From assembly GCF_023159225.1 (NCBI RefSeq), contig NC_063177.1, positions 16,330,673 through 16,394,672 of the forward strand: a DNA stretch of 64,000 nucleotides, read 5' to 3'. The stretch is from Perognathus longimembris pacificus (Eukaryota; Chordata; Mammalia; Rodentia; Heteromyidae). Shown here piece after piece: positions 20,140 to 29,655 of this stretch. The notes beneath the pieces are model-generated. The model saw only the letters and a program-made list of their open reading frames with translations. It was not told the origin of the DNA and did not search any database. The position numbers and the translations under genes are program-made. The first letter of the stretch is position 1. Each line of letters starts with the position of its first letter.

Positions 20140-20950
20140 TTATTATAGTAAGATCACTGTTGACTTTCTAACTTTCCAAATTGACCATACCAGTTTATAT
20201 TATACTTCCTATAAAAGTATCAGTTACCACTTTCCATACTTCTAGTTTTTGCCAGTTGGCTTAGGATTTGTTAGAATTTTAAGTCATATCCTCTTTTATT
20301 TTGCATTTTTCTTTTTAGAGAAGTTATACTTTTTATGTTATGTTTATTAGCCGTTTGAAATTCTTATTTTATGCAGCCTTACTATGTTATTCAAGCTGGT
20401 CTTGAACTCCTAAGCTCAAGTGATCCTCCTAGCTCAGCCTTCCTAGTGCAAGGACTATAGACCTCCCTCCTTCTATTTGTCCCCCCTCTATCCCTATTTC
20501 CATCCTCCCTTTTTTTTCTATTTTTATTTACTTTTTTAAAATTTTTAGTTATTGTTGCTACTGCTACTACTGCTACCTCCAGACAGGGTCTTTCTGTATA
20601 GCCCAGGGTGGCCTCAAACTCATTCCTCAGCCTAGAGCCCCAATTGGCCTTATACTTAGGTCCTCCTATCTCAGCCTCCATAGTTGTAAGATTACAGTCT
20701 TTAGCCACCATGCCTGGTGATCTCTTTTCTTTTAATTTCATTATCATACTCTCTGTCCCTTTTCTTTCCATTTCTTCTGAGTGAGTATTAATGGTTTCTG
20801 ATTATGAATCATTTACCCGCAATGTGTGTTGCAAATATCCCTATCTACACTTTATCTTTTAAATTTATTATAGTGTTTTTGTTTATACAGAAATTTTTAT
20901 GACAAAATTACCAATTGCTTTCTTTATGGTTTGTTTTTTATGGAAACATT
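20140..20950 (-). mobile_element. Old L1 fragment, interrupted
   Basis: Reversed, decayed L1-like sequence at 20140-20371 and 20735-20950 ('CCAGTTGGCTTAGGATTTG', 'GTTGCAAATATCCCTATC'). Two B1 units separate the parts. Assignment rests on order and style. Confidence 0.45.
20372..20718 (-). mobile_element. Two 7SL/B1-type monomers
   Basis: Reversed B1 units at about 20372-20468 ('TATTCAAGCTGGTCTTGAACTCC') and 20574-20718 ('AGACAGGGTCTTTCTGTATAGC'), with a T/C-rich spacer. Confidence 0.72.
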
Positions 20951-20957
20951 TCTTTTT

Positions 20958-21133
20958 TAACTGAGAATATAGCTCACAGTTAAAGCACTGGCCTAACATC
21001 TAAGTCCCTGTGTTTGATCTCTCAAAGATCAGAAAGAAAGACGGAAGGAAAGAAAAGGAGGGAGGAAGGGAGGGAGAGAAAGGCAGAAAGAAAAAAAGGA
21101 AGGAAGGAAGGAAAGAAAGAAGGAAAAGAAGAA
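20958..21133 (+). mobile_element. ID-type SINE with purine-tract tail
   Basis: ID body 'GAGAATATAGCTCACAGTTAAAGCAC...GTGTTTGATCTCTC', followed by about 100 bp of A/G-only tetranucleotide sequence (GGAA/GAAA types). Confidence 0.75.
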
Positions 21134-21200
21134 ATTCATTCTTCCTGTGCAATATTGGCTATGTATTGTTAGCTGTTGACACTGGGTGATAGTACCAATT

Positions 21201-21474
21201 TCTGTGTGTGTGTGTGTGCGCGTGCGTGTGCACGTGTGTGTGCGTGCCTATCCTGGGGCTTGAACTCAGGGCCCAGGCACTGTCCCTGACCTTTCTTGCT
21301 CAAGGATAGCACTCTACCACTTGAGCCACAGCTCCACTTTTGGCTTTTTTTGGTAATTAATTGGACATAAGAGTCTCACAGACTTTCTTGCCCAGGATAG
21401 CTTTGAACCATAATCCTCAGCTCTCAGTCTCCTGAGTAGCTAGGATTACAGGCATGAGCTACCACCGCCCAGCT
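21201..21474 (-). mobile_element. 7SL-Geo SINE with TG/CG tail
   Basis: (TG)n(CG)n alternating tail, then reversed Geo ('GGGGCTTGAACTCAGGGCCC') and 7SL head ('GATTACAGGCATGAGCTACC'). Close to full length. Confidence 0.92.
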
Positions 21475-21701
21475 AAATTTATTATATTCATCTCTACTTT
21501 ATACTTGACTATGCTTGAAATTTCCCATGATAAAATTAATTAAAACAAGATCATGAGAATGCATTTGTTGCAAATGTATTTAAGGATTTATTGTAAAGAA
21601 AATGTCACTTGGCTTAACAATAAGCTTATAACGTAGGAGGCAAAGATTTACTTTTTATCTCTGTGTAAGACTTTGGTGTGTTTTTTAAAATCCGCGCATT
21701 A

Positions 21702-21833
21702 TTTATTTATTTATTTATTTATTTGCTGGTCCTGGGGTTTGAACTCAGGCCTGAGCACTGTCCCTGAGCCTCTTTGTGCTCAAGGCTAGCACTCTACCAC
21801 TTGAGCCATGGCGCCACTCCTGGCTTTCTCTGA
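21702..21833 (-). mobile_element. Geo-tail fragment of a SINE
   Basis: (TTTA)n tail then a reversed Geo arm ending 'GCGCCACTCCTGGCTTTCTCTGAG'. The head is missing (5'-truncated). Confidence 0.85.
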
Positions 21834-21937
21834 GTGTTGTTTTTTTTTTTTTAATTAATTAAATTTTGTTGACAAGATGTTGTACAAAAGGGGTACAGTT
21901 ACATTATAGGGCAGTGAGTACATATCTTGTGATATCT

Positions 21938-22138
21938 TTTTTTTTTTCCAGTCCTGGGCCTTGAACTCAGGGCCTGAGCACTGTCCCTGGTTTCCTGTTT
22001 ACTCAAGGCTAGCACTCTACCACTTGAGCCACAGCACCACTTCTGGCCATTTTCTACATATGTGGTGCTAAGGAATCAAACCCAGGGCTTCATGTATATG
22101 AGGCAAACACTCGTGCCACTAGGCTATATTCCCAGCCC
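21938..22138 (-). mobile_element. IDL-Geo SINE in L1 3' UTR
   Basis: Reversed copy. TSD TCTTGTGATATCT at 21925-21937, with TCTTGTAATATCT at 22139-22151. Confidence 0.93.
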
Positions 22139-22151
22139 TCTTGTAATATCT

Positions 22152-22382
22152 TTTTTTTTTTTTTTTTTTTTGCCAGTCCTGGGCCTTGGACTCAGGGCCT
22201 GAGCACTGTCCCTGGCTTCTTCTTCTTTTTTTTTTTTTTTTTGCTCAAGGCTAGCACTCTGCCACTTGAGTCACAGCGCCACTTCTGGCCATTTTCTGTA
22301 TATGTGGTGCTGGGGAATCGAACCCAGGGCTTCAAGTATACGAGGCAAGCGCTCTTGCCACTAGGCCATATCCCCAGCCCCC
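22152..22382 (-). mobile_element. IDL-Geo SINE with internal poly-T expansion
   Basis: Second reversed copy at the same target word (third TSD copy TCTTGTGATATCT at 22383-22395). The normal reversed 'CTTCTTTTTGCTC' stretch is expanded to a long T-run (about 22218-22242). Confidence 0.93.
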
Positions 22383-23867
22383 TCTTGTGATATCTTACAC
22401 CCTCATTTTTCTTCCCCTTCCCTAAATCAGGTAGGCATATATACAATACCCAGTGTACCAAAATCATATACAGTAACCACGTGGCATACGCCAAAGGAAA
22501 TTCACCTAGAACTTTAAATGTAACGTCAACAATAGAGTCCTCCTGTGTCCTTCTCTTGTAGTTGTTTTTGCTTATCCTTGTCTTATATGATCTTACATAG
22601 CTGTTGAGCTATTGTGTTCCACTGATAGGTCTATTCTAGACCTTTTTATGTTTAGTAGTTGTTTGCTTTTAGATACATAATGTAATGTCGCTGAACCAAA
22701 CCTGTGGAAATACCATTTGACCAGAAGTTTTTTGTTTCACAGACCTGGTCTCTACTGTCCCCCCACCCCCCACCCTAACAGTTACATAATCAAGGAGACC
22801 ATGCTCCTTTGTTCTCTGTGTTCTAGGCTTGTCTCACTCAACTTTATTTGTTCAAGTTCTGACCATTTCCCTGCGAATATCAATATTTTATCATTTCTAA
22901 TCGCTATGTAGTATTCCATTGTGTATAGGTACCACATTTTTTTGGATCCATTCATCTGTGGAGGGGCATCTGGGTTGTTTCCATATTTTGGCTATTGTGA
23001 ATTGTCCAGTGGTAAACATGGATGTGCCGATGTCTTTTTGATATCCTGAGACGTGTTGTTCAGGATAGATGCCTAGGAGTGGTATGGCTGAGTCATAGGG
23101 TATGTCTATGCTGAGCTTTTTGAGGAACCTCCATACTGTTCTCCAAAGTGGTTATACTAATCTGCACTCCCACCAACAATGGAGAAGGGTTCCTCTTTCC
23201 CTGCATCCCCTCCAGCATTTGTTGTTGCCTGAGTTCAGAGTATAGGCCATTCTAACTGGAGTGAGGTGGTATCTCAGGGTTGTTTTTATTTGCATTTCCT
23301 TTACTACCAGGGATGTTGAACATTTCCAATGTTTCTTGGCCATTTTTATCTCTTCTCCTGTGAAGTCTCTCTTTAGCTCCTTGGCCCATTTAATAATTGG
23401 TTTACTGGGTTTGGAGGGGCTTAGTTTTTTGAGTTCTCTGTAGATGATTGATATTAGGCCTTTGTCTGTTGCTGTGCTGGTGAAGATCCTTTTTCCATAT
23501 GGCTGACTGTCTTTCTAGTTTGGTGGCTATGTCTTTAGCTGTGCAGAAACTTTTTATTTTGTAGTAGTCCCATTTGTCGAGACTCTCCCCTATCTGTTGT
23601 GCCCCTGGGACTATATTCAGGAAGTTTCTTCCTGTGCCTATAAGTTGTAGCGTCTCTCCTACTCTGTCCTTCAGTAGTTTCAAGGATTCAGGTCTGATGT
23701 TGAGGTCCTTAATCCATTTTGAGTTCATCTCGGTGATAGGGTCTACTTTGAGTTTTCTACATATGGCTGCCCAGTTTTCCCAGCACCAGTAATTGAAGAG
23801 GCTATGTTTTTTCCATTGTATAAGACTTGGGTCTTTTTTTTTTTTATTTTTAAAAAATCGTTTTATG

Positions 23868-24066
23868 TGGCTGGGAATATGGCCTAGTGGCAAGAGTGCT
23901 TGCCTCCTATACATGAAGCCCTGGGTTCGATTCCCCAGCACCACATATATGAGTCATAGCGCCACTTCTGGCTTTTTGTAGAGTGCTAGCCTTGAGCAAA
24001 AGAAGCTCAGGGACAGTGCCTAGGCCCTAAGTTCAAGCCTCAGGACTGACAAAAAAAAAAAAAAAA
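23868..24066 (+). mobile_element. IDL-Geo SINE with internal microinversion
   Basis: ID arm normal through 'CAGCACCACATATAT'. Bases 23951-23979 then read as the reverse complement of the expected 'AAAAAGCCAGAAGTGGCGCT' block. The plus-sense Geo arm resumes at AGAGTGCTAGCC. Seven expected bases (AAGTGGT) are missing at the right junction. Confidence 0.92.
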
Positions 24067-24077
24067 GGTTCATCATA

Positions 24078-24207
24078 GCAAGCTAGGCATGGTTGCACAC
24101 ACCAAATCTTAGCACTTAGGAGGCTGAGGTATGAGGATCACTTAAACACAAGAGTTGGAGTATAGCTGAGGCAACATAGTGAGACCTTGTCTAAAAAATA
24201 AAATCAT
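24078..24207 (+). mobile_element. 7SL/B1-type SINE monomer
   Basis: 'GCTAGGCATGGTTGCACACACC' head, 'GGCAACATAGTGAGACCTTGTC' and an A-rich tail. Confidence 0.8.
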
Positions 24208-24223
24208 ACAAGTTCACTTTTTT

Positions 24224-24436
24224 TGTTGTTGTTGTTGTTGTTTTTTGCCAGTCCTGGGGCTTGGACTCAGGGCCTGAGCACCGCCCCTGGCTTCTTTTTG
24301 CTCAAGGCTAGCACTCTACCACTTGATCCACAGCGCCACTTCTGGCTTTTTCTATATATGTGGTGCTGAGGAATCAAACCCAGGGCTTTATGTATATGAA
24401 ACAAGCACTTTACCACTAGGCCATATTCCCAGCCCC
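24224..24436 (-). mobile_element. IDL-Geo SINE
   Basis: Reversed copy with (GTT)n tail. Perfect 16-bp TSD ACAAGTTCACTTTTTT at 24208-24223 and 24437-24452. Confidence 0.95.
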
Positions 24437-24582
24437 ACAAGTTCACTTTTTTAAAGTTCATTTTATATTTTCTACACACACACATACACACTCTTACATT
24501 TTATTTCTTCATCTATTGATAGACACTTGATTGCTTCTACCTTTTGACTATTGTAACCAATGCTACTGTAAATACTTGCTAT

Positions 24583-24660
24583 ATATGTATGTGTATATAT
24601 ATACACAGAATATGTGTATGTATACATATATGTGTGTATATGTATGTGTGTGTATATATT
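24583..24660. repeat. (TA/TG)n low-complexity run
   Basis: Mixed TATATG/TGTGTA repeat, about 78 bp, within the L1. Confidence 0.85.
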
Positions 24661-24739
24661 TATTTATTTGAATCCCTTTCAGTTCTTTTGGAATGTGCCT
24701 AAAGAATTGCTAGGTTCTATCATAAAATAATTTAACTTT

Positions 24740-24860
24740 GTGTGTGTGTGTGTGCTCACACGTGCTAGTCCTAGGGCTTGAACTCAGGGCCTGGATGCTA
24801 TCCCTGCACTATTTTTGCTCAAGGTTAGTATTCTTATCACTTGAGTCACAGCTCCACTTC
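24740..24860 (-). mobile_element. Geo-tail fragment with (GT)n end
   Basis: Reversed Geo arm only ('GGGCTTGAACTCAGGGCC', 'GTCACAGCTCCACTTCC'). Flanked by ATAATTTAACTTT at 24727-24739 and 24862-24874, so it is a 5'-truncated insertion with its own TSD. Confidence 0.88.
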
Positions 24861-24876
24861 CATAATTTAACTTTTT

Positions 24877-25087
24877 TTTTTTTTTTTTTTTTTGGCCAGT
24901 CCTGGGCCTTGGACTCAGGGCCTGAGCACCATCCCTGGCTTCTTCCTGCTCAAGACTAGCACTCTGCCACCTTAGCCACAGCGCCCCTTCTGGCCGCTTT
25001 CCATATATGTGGTGCTGGGGAATCGAACCGAGAGCTTCATGTGTAGGAGGCAAGCTCTCTTGCCACTAGGCCATATTCCCAGCCCCC
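24877..25087 (-). mobile_element. IDL-Geo SINE, GGGAAGAAGC-type
   Basis: Reversed copy ('CTTCTTCCTGCTCAAGAC', 'GAACCGAGAGCTTCATG'). TSD CATAATTTAACTTTTT at 24861-24876 and 25088-25103. Confidence 0.95.
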
Positions 25088-25365
25088 CATAATTTAACTT
25101 TTTGAAGAATCACCAAACAATTTTTCTCAGCATCTGAGCCATGTTATATCCATATGAGCAGTGTATGCGTTACATTTTTTCACATTCATTAATATTCATT
25201 AATTTTTTCATCCATCCATTATTTTTTTCATCCATCCTCATGAGTGTGAAGTAGTATATTATTGTGGTTTGACAAGTGCCCCTTATAACTAATGATGTTG
25301 AATATCATCTGTGTACTTATGGGTCATTTCCTGGTTTCATTAAATATTCTAGAGTCTTTCACCTG

Positions 25366-25453
25366 TTTTGTTTTGTTGGCTGTATTGAGGATCAACCCCA
25401 AGCCTTTGTGTATGCTAGTCCAGCACTTTACTATTGAGTCACATTTCATAGGC
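25366..25453 (-). mobile_element. ID-type SINE, decayed
   Basis: 'GAGGATCAACCCCAAGCC...GTATGCTAGTCCAGCAC' reversed ID wording. Confidence 0.6.
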
Positions 25454-25457
25454 ATCG

Positions 25458-25687
25458 TTTTTGTTTGTTTGTTTGTTTGGGTTTTTTAATTTTGTTTTTA
25501 CCAGTCCTGGGCTTGAACTCAGAGCCTGGGCACTGTCCCTGAGCTTCTTTTGCTCAAGGCTAGTACTCTACTACTTGAACCACAGTGCCATTTCCAGCCT
25601 TTTCTGTTTATGTGGTACTGAGAAACTGGACCCAGGGCTTCATGCATACTAGCCAAGCACTCTACCACTAAGCTATACTCCCAACCC
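25458..25687 (-). mobile_element. IDL-Geo SINE, old subfamily
   Basis: (TTTG)n tail, old-type 'GAGCTTCTTTTGCTC', 'TGTGGTACTGAGAAACTGG' and 'CATGCATACTAGCCAAGC'. Confidence 0.85.
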
Positions 25688-25893
25688 TTATTTATTTATT
25701 TTTTTGCCAGTCCTGGGACTTGAACTCAGGGCCTGGGTACTGTCCCCAAGCTTTCTTTGCTGAAGGCTAGCACTCTACCGCTTGAGCCATAGTACCACTT
25801 CTGGCCTTTTCTGTTTATGTGGTACTGAGGACTCAAACCCTGGAGTTCATGCATGCTAGCCAAGCACTCTACCACTAAGCCACATTCTTGGCC
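25688..25893 (-). mobile_element. IDL-Geo SINE, old subfamily
   Basis: Directly abuts the previous copy. (TTTA)n tail and matching old-type positions ('CATGCATGCTAGCCAAGC', 'CTAAGCCACATTCTTGGCC'). Confidence 0.85.
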
Positions 25894-26067
25894 TGCCTTC
25901 CTTCCTTCCTTCCTTCCTTCCTTCCTTCCTTCCTTTCTTTCTTTTTTTTTTTTTTTGAGACAAAGTCTTACTATACAGCTTAGGCTAGACTCAATCTTAC
26001 CACCCTCTGCCTCCACTTCCCTACTGCTGGAATTACGGTACAGGCATATACCACCATACCCAACACC
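25894..26067 (-). mobile_element. 7SL/B1-type SINE with (TTCC)n tail
   Basis: (TTCC)n run at about 25894-25940, then poly-T and reversed B1 'GAGACAAAGTCTTACTATACAG'. The microsatellite occupies the SINE tail position. Confidence 0.8.
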
Positions 26068-26217
26068 CTTTGCCTATATTTGAGTTAGATGATTGGATGT
26101 TATTGTATTGTAGGAGTACATTATATATTTTGAATATAAATTTTCTTGTTATACCTATGATTTATTGAGTAGGATAAAAATCTGTTCACTCTCTTAGTAG
26201 TCCTTTGGTGAATTAAA

Positions 26218-26250
26218 GTGTGTGTGTGTGTGTGTGAGTGTGAGTGAGTG
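26218..26250. repeat. (TG)n microsatellite
   Basis: About 14 TG units passing into GAGTGAGTG. Confidence 0.9.
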
Positions 26251-26289
26251 ATTTCAGCTGAAGACCAGCCTCAACACATTAGATTCTTT

Positions 26290-26570
26290 TTACTATTAGC
26301 ATGCGCTAATTATACAAGGGAGGAAATGGTTGTGCATACAATGTATTTCAACCACTCTCACCCCCTCTATCCATGTCCTACTTCCTAAAACAATTTCCCC
26401 AATTTTCATTGTTCTATTTTCGTACCATGCAAACAATCAACTTCAACTTTATTCATCTTCATTCACCCTCTTCAACCGGATTCTTAAGCAGCTCAGATTT
26501 GTAAACTATACCCCCAGAATTTATCTCAAGGCAGAGAAAGTTGGCATTTCGTACTCATTCATCAGAAAAT
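26290..26570 (-). mobile_element. Possible L1 3'-UTR fragment
   Basis: 'GTGCATACAATGTATTTCAACC' is close to 'GGTATACAATGGAGTTTCAACC' at 52720, indicating a shared repeat. The polypyrimidine-rich end suggests a reversed L1 3' UTR. Confidence 0.35.
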
Positions 26571-26574
26571 TTTA

Positions 26575-26684
26575 TTTTGTTTTTCTTTTTCTGGTTGTGA
26601 GGCTTGAACAGAGAATCAGGGCACTTTGGCTTAGCTCTGTTTTTGCTCAAGCCTACTTCTGTACTACTTGAGCCACAACTCTAC
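26575..26684 (-). mobile_element. Geo-tail fragment, decayed
   Basis: Reversed Geo arm scraps 'GTGAGGCTTGAACAGAG' and 'CTACTTGAGCCACAACTC'. No head. Confidence 0.65.
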
Positions 26685-27235
26685 TTCAAATAAAAATTTT
26701 AAAACTTGATAAAATTTGGTATATTTTTCTTTTATTGCCTGTGCCTATAATATAACTAGTGTCATCAAAATTCTCCATTTTCTTTTAAGAAGCTTCTAGT
26801 TCTAGCTTTTAAGTTTAGGTCTGATATATTTTTGGTTGATTTTTGCACAGTGTTAGCTAAGAATAAAGCATGATTCTTTTGTGGATATTCAGTTCTCCCA
26901 GTATCATTTGTTATAAAAAGAAACCTTTCCCTATCCACAGCCATGTCAAAAAATGGGCATGTATTGGTTTGTTTCTGAGTGCTGTATTCTATTTCATTTG
27001 GTATTATGTCTTTGCTTAGCCACATTGTTTTATTAATTTAGCTTTCTATATTGCTCCTTGACATACCATATGAATTTTAGAGTGTTTTGTTTGTTTCTGA
27101 AAAACTGTTCTTGTGATTTTGATGGGATTACATTGAATCTGTAGATTGCAGTGGGTAGTATTGTCCTTTTAGCTACACTAGGTTTTCTAAGCCATGAACA
27201 TGGGATATCTTCCTGCTTATTGGAACTTGATTCTT
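26685..27235 (-). mobile_element. Old L1 ORF2 fragment
   Basis: Reversed ORF2 wording 'GATGGGATTACATTGAATCTGTAG' is a hallmark of L1 ORF2 read antisense. The minus-strand frame at 26765-27025 is a remnant without a catalytic motif. Confidence 0.72.
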
Positions 27236-27575
27236 CCTTCTCTACCTCCTTCTCATTCTTCTTCCTTATCCTTCCTGTTTCTTATGCCTTCTTCCTCCTC
27301 CTTTTTTCTTCTTCCTCTTCCTTTCTCCTCCTTTATCTCCTTAGTCCTCCTTTTTTCTCATCTTTCTCCCACCTCCTCCTTTTTCTTTCTTCTTTTTCCT
27401 TAGTTCTTCTTAAGACAAGGTCCCACTATATGTTTAGGTTGCTTCAGCATTCCTCCTGTTTTAAGTGCTGGGATTGGCCTCATGTGCTACCACACCTGAA
27501 TTGGGAGTACTAGGAATCAAACCAATGATCTGTACGGTCCAGGCAAGCTCTCTGTACCTCTGAGCTGCATGGGGC
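27236..27575 (-). mobile_element. Pyrimidine tract, 7SL/B1 and ID cluster
   Basis: CTTCCT-type pyrimidine tract (27236-27404) at the tail side of a reversed B1 (27405-27505, 'AAGTGCTGGGATTGG'), then reversed ID (27505-27575, 'GGAATCAAACCAATGATCTG'). Confidence 0.7.
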
Positions 27576-27739
27576 CCCGGGTTTTTAAATTATGTTTAAG
27601 TTTAGGTAACTTGAGTCTCCACATGTAACTAATGGTCACCCTGTTGGACAAAAATAGCCCTGAGGAGATGAGATGGCTACATGTCTTGATGTACCATTCT
27701 CTCTTCTGTTTTCTTTTAGGAACTGTTTGTTTTATTAAC

Positions 27740-27825
27740 TTTTTTTTTTGTTTGTTTTGAGATACCTTCCTATCCTGAGTGCTGGGATTATAGTCATGCA
27801 TCATCCATCATACCTGACTAACCTG
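27740..27825 (-). mobile_element. 7SL/B1-type SINE, truncated
   Basis: Poly-T/TTTG tail, then 'CTGAGTGCTGGGATTATAGTCATGC'. The B1 5' half and middle are shortened. Confidence 0.7.
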
Positions 27826-27875
27826 TTGGTGTTTTTTATTTTGTTTTGTTTTTTAAAATAAAAAGCTCTGCCTCT

Positions 27876-28791
27876 ACAACAAATGCTGGAGGGGGTGCGG
27901 GGAAAGAGGAACCCTTCTCCATTGTTGGTGGGAGTGCAAATTAGTACAACCACTTTGGAGAACAGTATGGAGGTTCCTCAAAAAGCTCAGCATAGACATA
28001 CCCTATGACTCAGCCATACCACTCCTAGGCATCTATCCTGAACAACACGTCTCAGGATATCAAAAAGACATCGGCACATCCATGTTTACCACTGCACAAT
28101 TCACAATAGCCAAAATATGGAAACAGCCCAGATGCCCTTCCACAGATGAATGGATCCAAAAAATATGGTACCTATACACAATGGAATACTACATAGCGAT
28201 TAGGAATGGTGAAATATTGATATTCGCAGGGAAATGGTCAGAACTTGAACAAATAATGTTGAGTGAGACAAGCCTAGAACACAGAAAACAAAAGGGCATG
28301 ATCTCCCTGATACATGACTATTAAGAAAGGGTGACGGAGAGACAGTAGAGACCAGGTCTGTGAAACCAAAAACTGCTTGTCAAATGGTATTTCCCACAGG
28401 ATTGGGGCAGCGACCCAATGTTATGTAACTAAAACCAAACAACTACTCAACATATAAAGGTCAAAAATTGACCTCTCAGTGGAATACAATAGCTCAAAAG
28501 CTATGTATGTACGTTCATGTAAGACTACTGTTGACATATTGTCTAATATCGACATTACATTTAAAGCCCTAGGTGAATTTTCTTGGGCGTAGGCCACGTG
28601 GATACTGTAAAGATATGTTCTTGATACATTGTGTATTGTATATATGTCTCCCTGACCTAGGGAAGGGAAAGAAAAACAGGGTGTAAGATATCACAAGAAA
28701 TGTACACACTGCCCTACTATGTAACTGTACCCTTTTTGCACAACACCTTGTCAAAAAATTTGTGTTCAATTAATAAATTAATTTTTTTTAA
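27876..28791 (+). mobile_element. Young 5'-truncated L1 with open ORF2 C-terminus
   Basis: 916-bp insert flanked by a perfect 15-bp TSD AAAAGCTCTGCCTCT (27861-27875 and 28792-28806). The ORF2 frame is open from 27878 to the stop at 28322-28324, 148 codons, including [27 protein letters not shown] and YTMEYYIAI. It is followed by about 450 bp of 3' UTR and an A/T-rich tail. Lacking endonuclease and reverse transcriptase domains, it is dead on arrival. It is a plus-strand relative of the L1 at 21840-23836. Confidence 0.95.
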
Positions 28792-29035
28792 AAAAGCTCT
28801 GCCTCTGAAGAAATTGAACTCTTTCTACTTTTTTTTCCACAGAAGCATGGGCACATGTTTTAAAAGAGATTCTTTGTCTAAGAGAAGATGGTGATTATTT
28901 TAATATTTATTCTTTGGTCACCATTCTGATGCTGTTCAACACAACAAATACCTTTATATGTCAATAATTATTCCACTCTCAACTTCATTTTCCTTGAAGG
29001 TTAAGAGTTTAAGAGACATAAGAAACAAAAACATG

Positions 29036-29239
29036 GGGCTGGGGATATGGCCTAGTGGCAAGAGAGCTTGCCTCTTATACATGAGGCCCTGGGTTCGATT
29101 CCCCAGCACCACATATACAGAAAACGGCCAGAAGTGGCGCTGTGGCTCAAGTAGCAGAGTGCTAGCCTTGAGCAAAAAGGAAGCCAGGGACAGTGCTCAG
29201 GCCCTGAGTCCAAGGCCCAGGACTGGCCAAAAAAAAACA
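29036..29239 (+). mobile_element. IDL-Geo SINE
   Basis: Near-consensus copy starting GGGGCTGGGGATATGG, with a short A9 tail and a probable TSD around AAAAACAT. Confidence 0.94.
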
Positions 29240-29500
29240 TCTGGGAGCTGGTGGCTCACACCTGTAATCCTAGCTACACAGGAGGCTGAGATCTGAGGAT
29301 TGTGGTTCAAAGCTAGCCTGGGCAGGAAAGTCCATGAATTTCTTATCTCCAATTAACCACCAGAAAACCAGAAGTGGCACTTTGGCTCAAGTGGTAGAGT
29401 GCTAGCCTTAAGCTGAAGAGCTCAGGGACAGCACCCAGGCCCAGAATCCAAGCCCCATGACTGACAAAATAAACAAGCAAACAAATAAATGAATGATAAA
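29240..29500 (+). mobile_element. 7SL-Geo SINE
   Basis: Well preserved: 'GGTGGCTCACACCTGTAATCC', 'CCATGAATTTCTTATCTCC', 'AGTGGTAGAGTGCTAGCC' and a (AAAC/AAAT)n tail. It is the best plus-strand example of the 7SL-Geo dimer here. Confidence 0.93.
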
Positions 29501-29655
29501 CTCCCCTTCGATTTCATTATCTCTCCTGTGAGATAAGAAGTAATGGAAGGATGCAGTATGCTGTGTTCCTATTATTATTCACAACTGTGTTCCATTCCCT
29601 GCTACTCCCCTCCCTAGGGAAAGCTGCAGGTTTTCTCAGAGTAAGCAGAAAAATT

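Larger units (their letters stand above)
21840..23836 (-). mobile_element. L1, 5'-truncated, with ORF2 C-terminus and 3' UTR
   Basis: Reading on the minus strand from 23836, an ORF2 C-terminal region of about 330 codons (landmarks WCWENWAAICRKLKVDP, STAKD-like [24 protein letters not shown]) is broken by shifts. It runs to the stop near 22770 and then the 3' UTR to the poly-A at 21840. Two SINEs lie in the 3' UTR. It is closely related to the L1 at 27876-28791. The ORF2 C-terminal region of L1 is needed for target-primed reverse transcription; this copy cannot make it. Confidence 0.9.
24453..26190 (-). mobile_element. Old L1 fragment, heavily interrupted
   Basis: Reversed L1 patches at 24490-24726 ('TTGACTATTGTAACCAATGC'), 25104-25350 ('TGAGTGTGAAGTAGTATATTATTGTGG', 'ACTAATGATGTTGAATATC') and about 26068-26190 are interspersed with six SINEs. 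No reading frame is left. It may belong with the block at 26685-27235. Confidence 0.68.

Noticed and set aside
23402..23944. A 180-codon minus-strand open frame that looks like a real gene
   Set aside because: Its first part is SINE-derived and the rest is L1 ORF2 C-terminal sequence; no independent gene.
27860..28810. Direct repeat arrays that could be CRISPR-like
   Set aside because: All spaced repeats in the window are TSDs, microsatellites or dispersed SINEs; no regular repeat-spacer array exists, and this is eukaryotic DNA.
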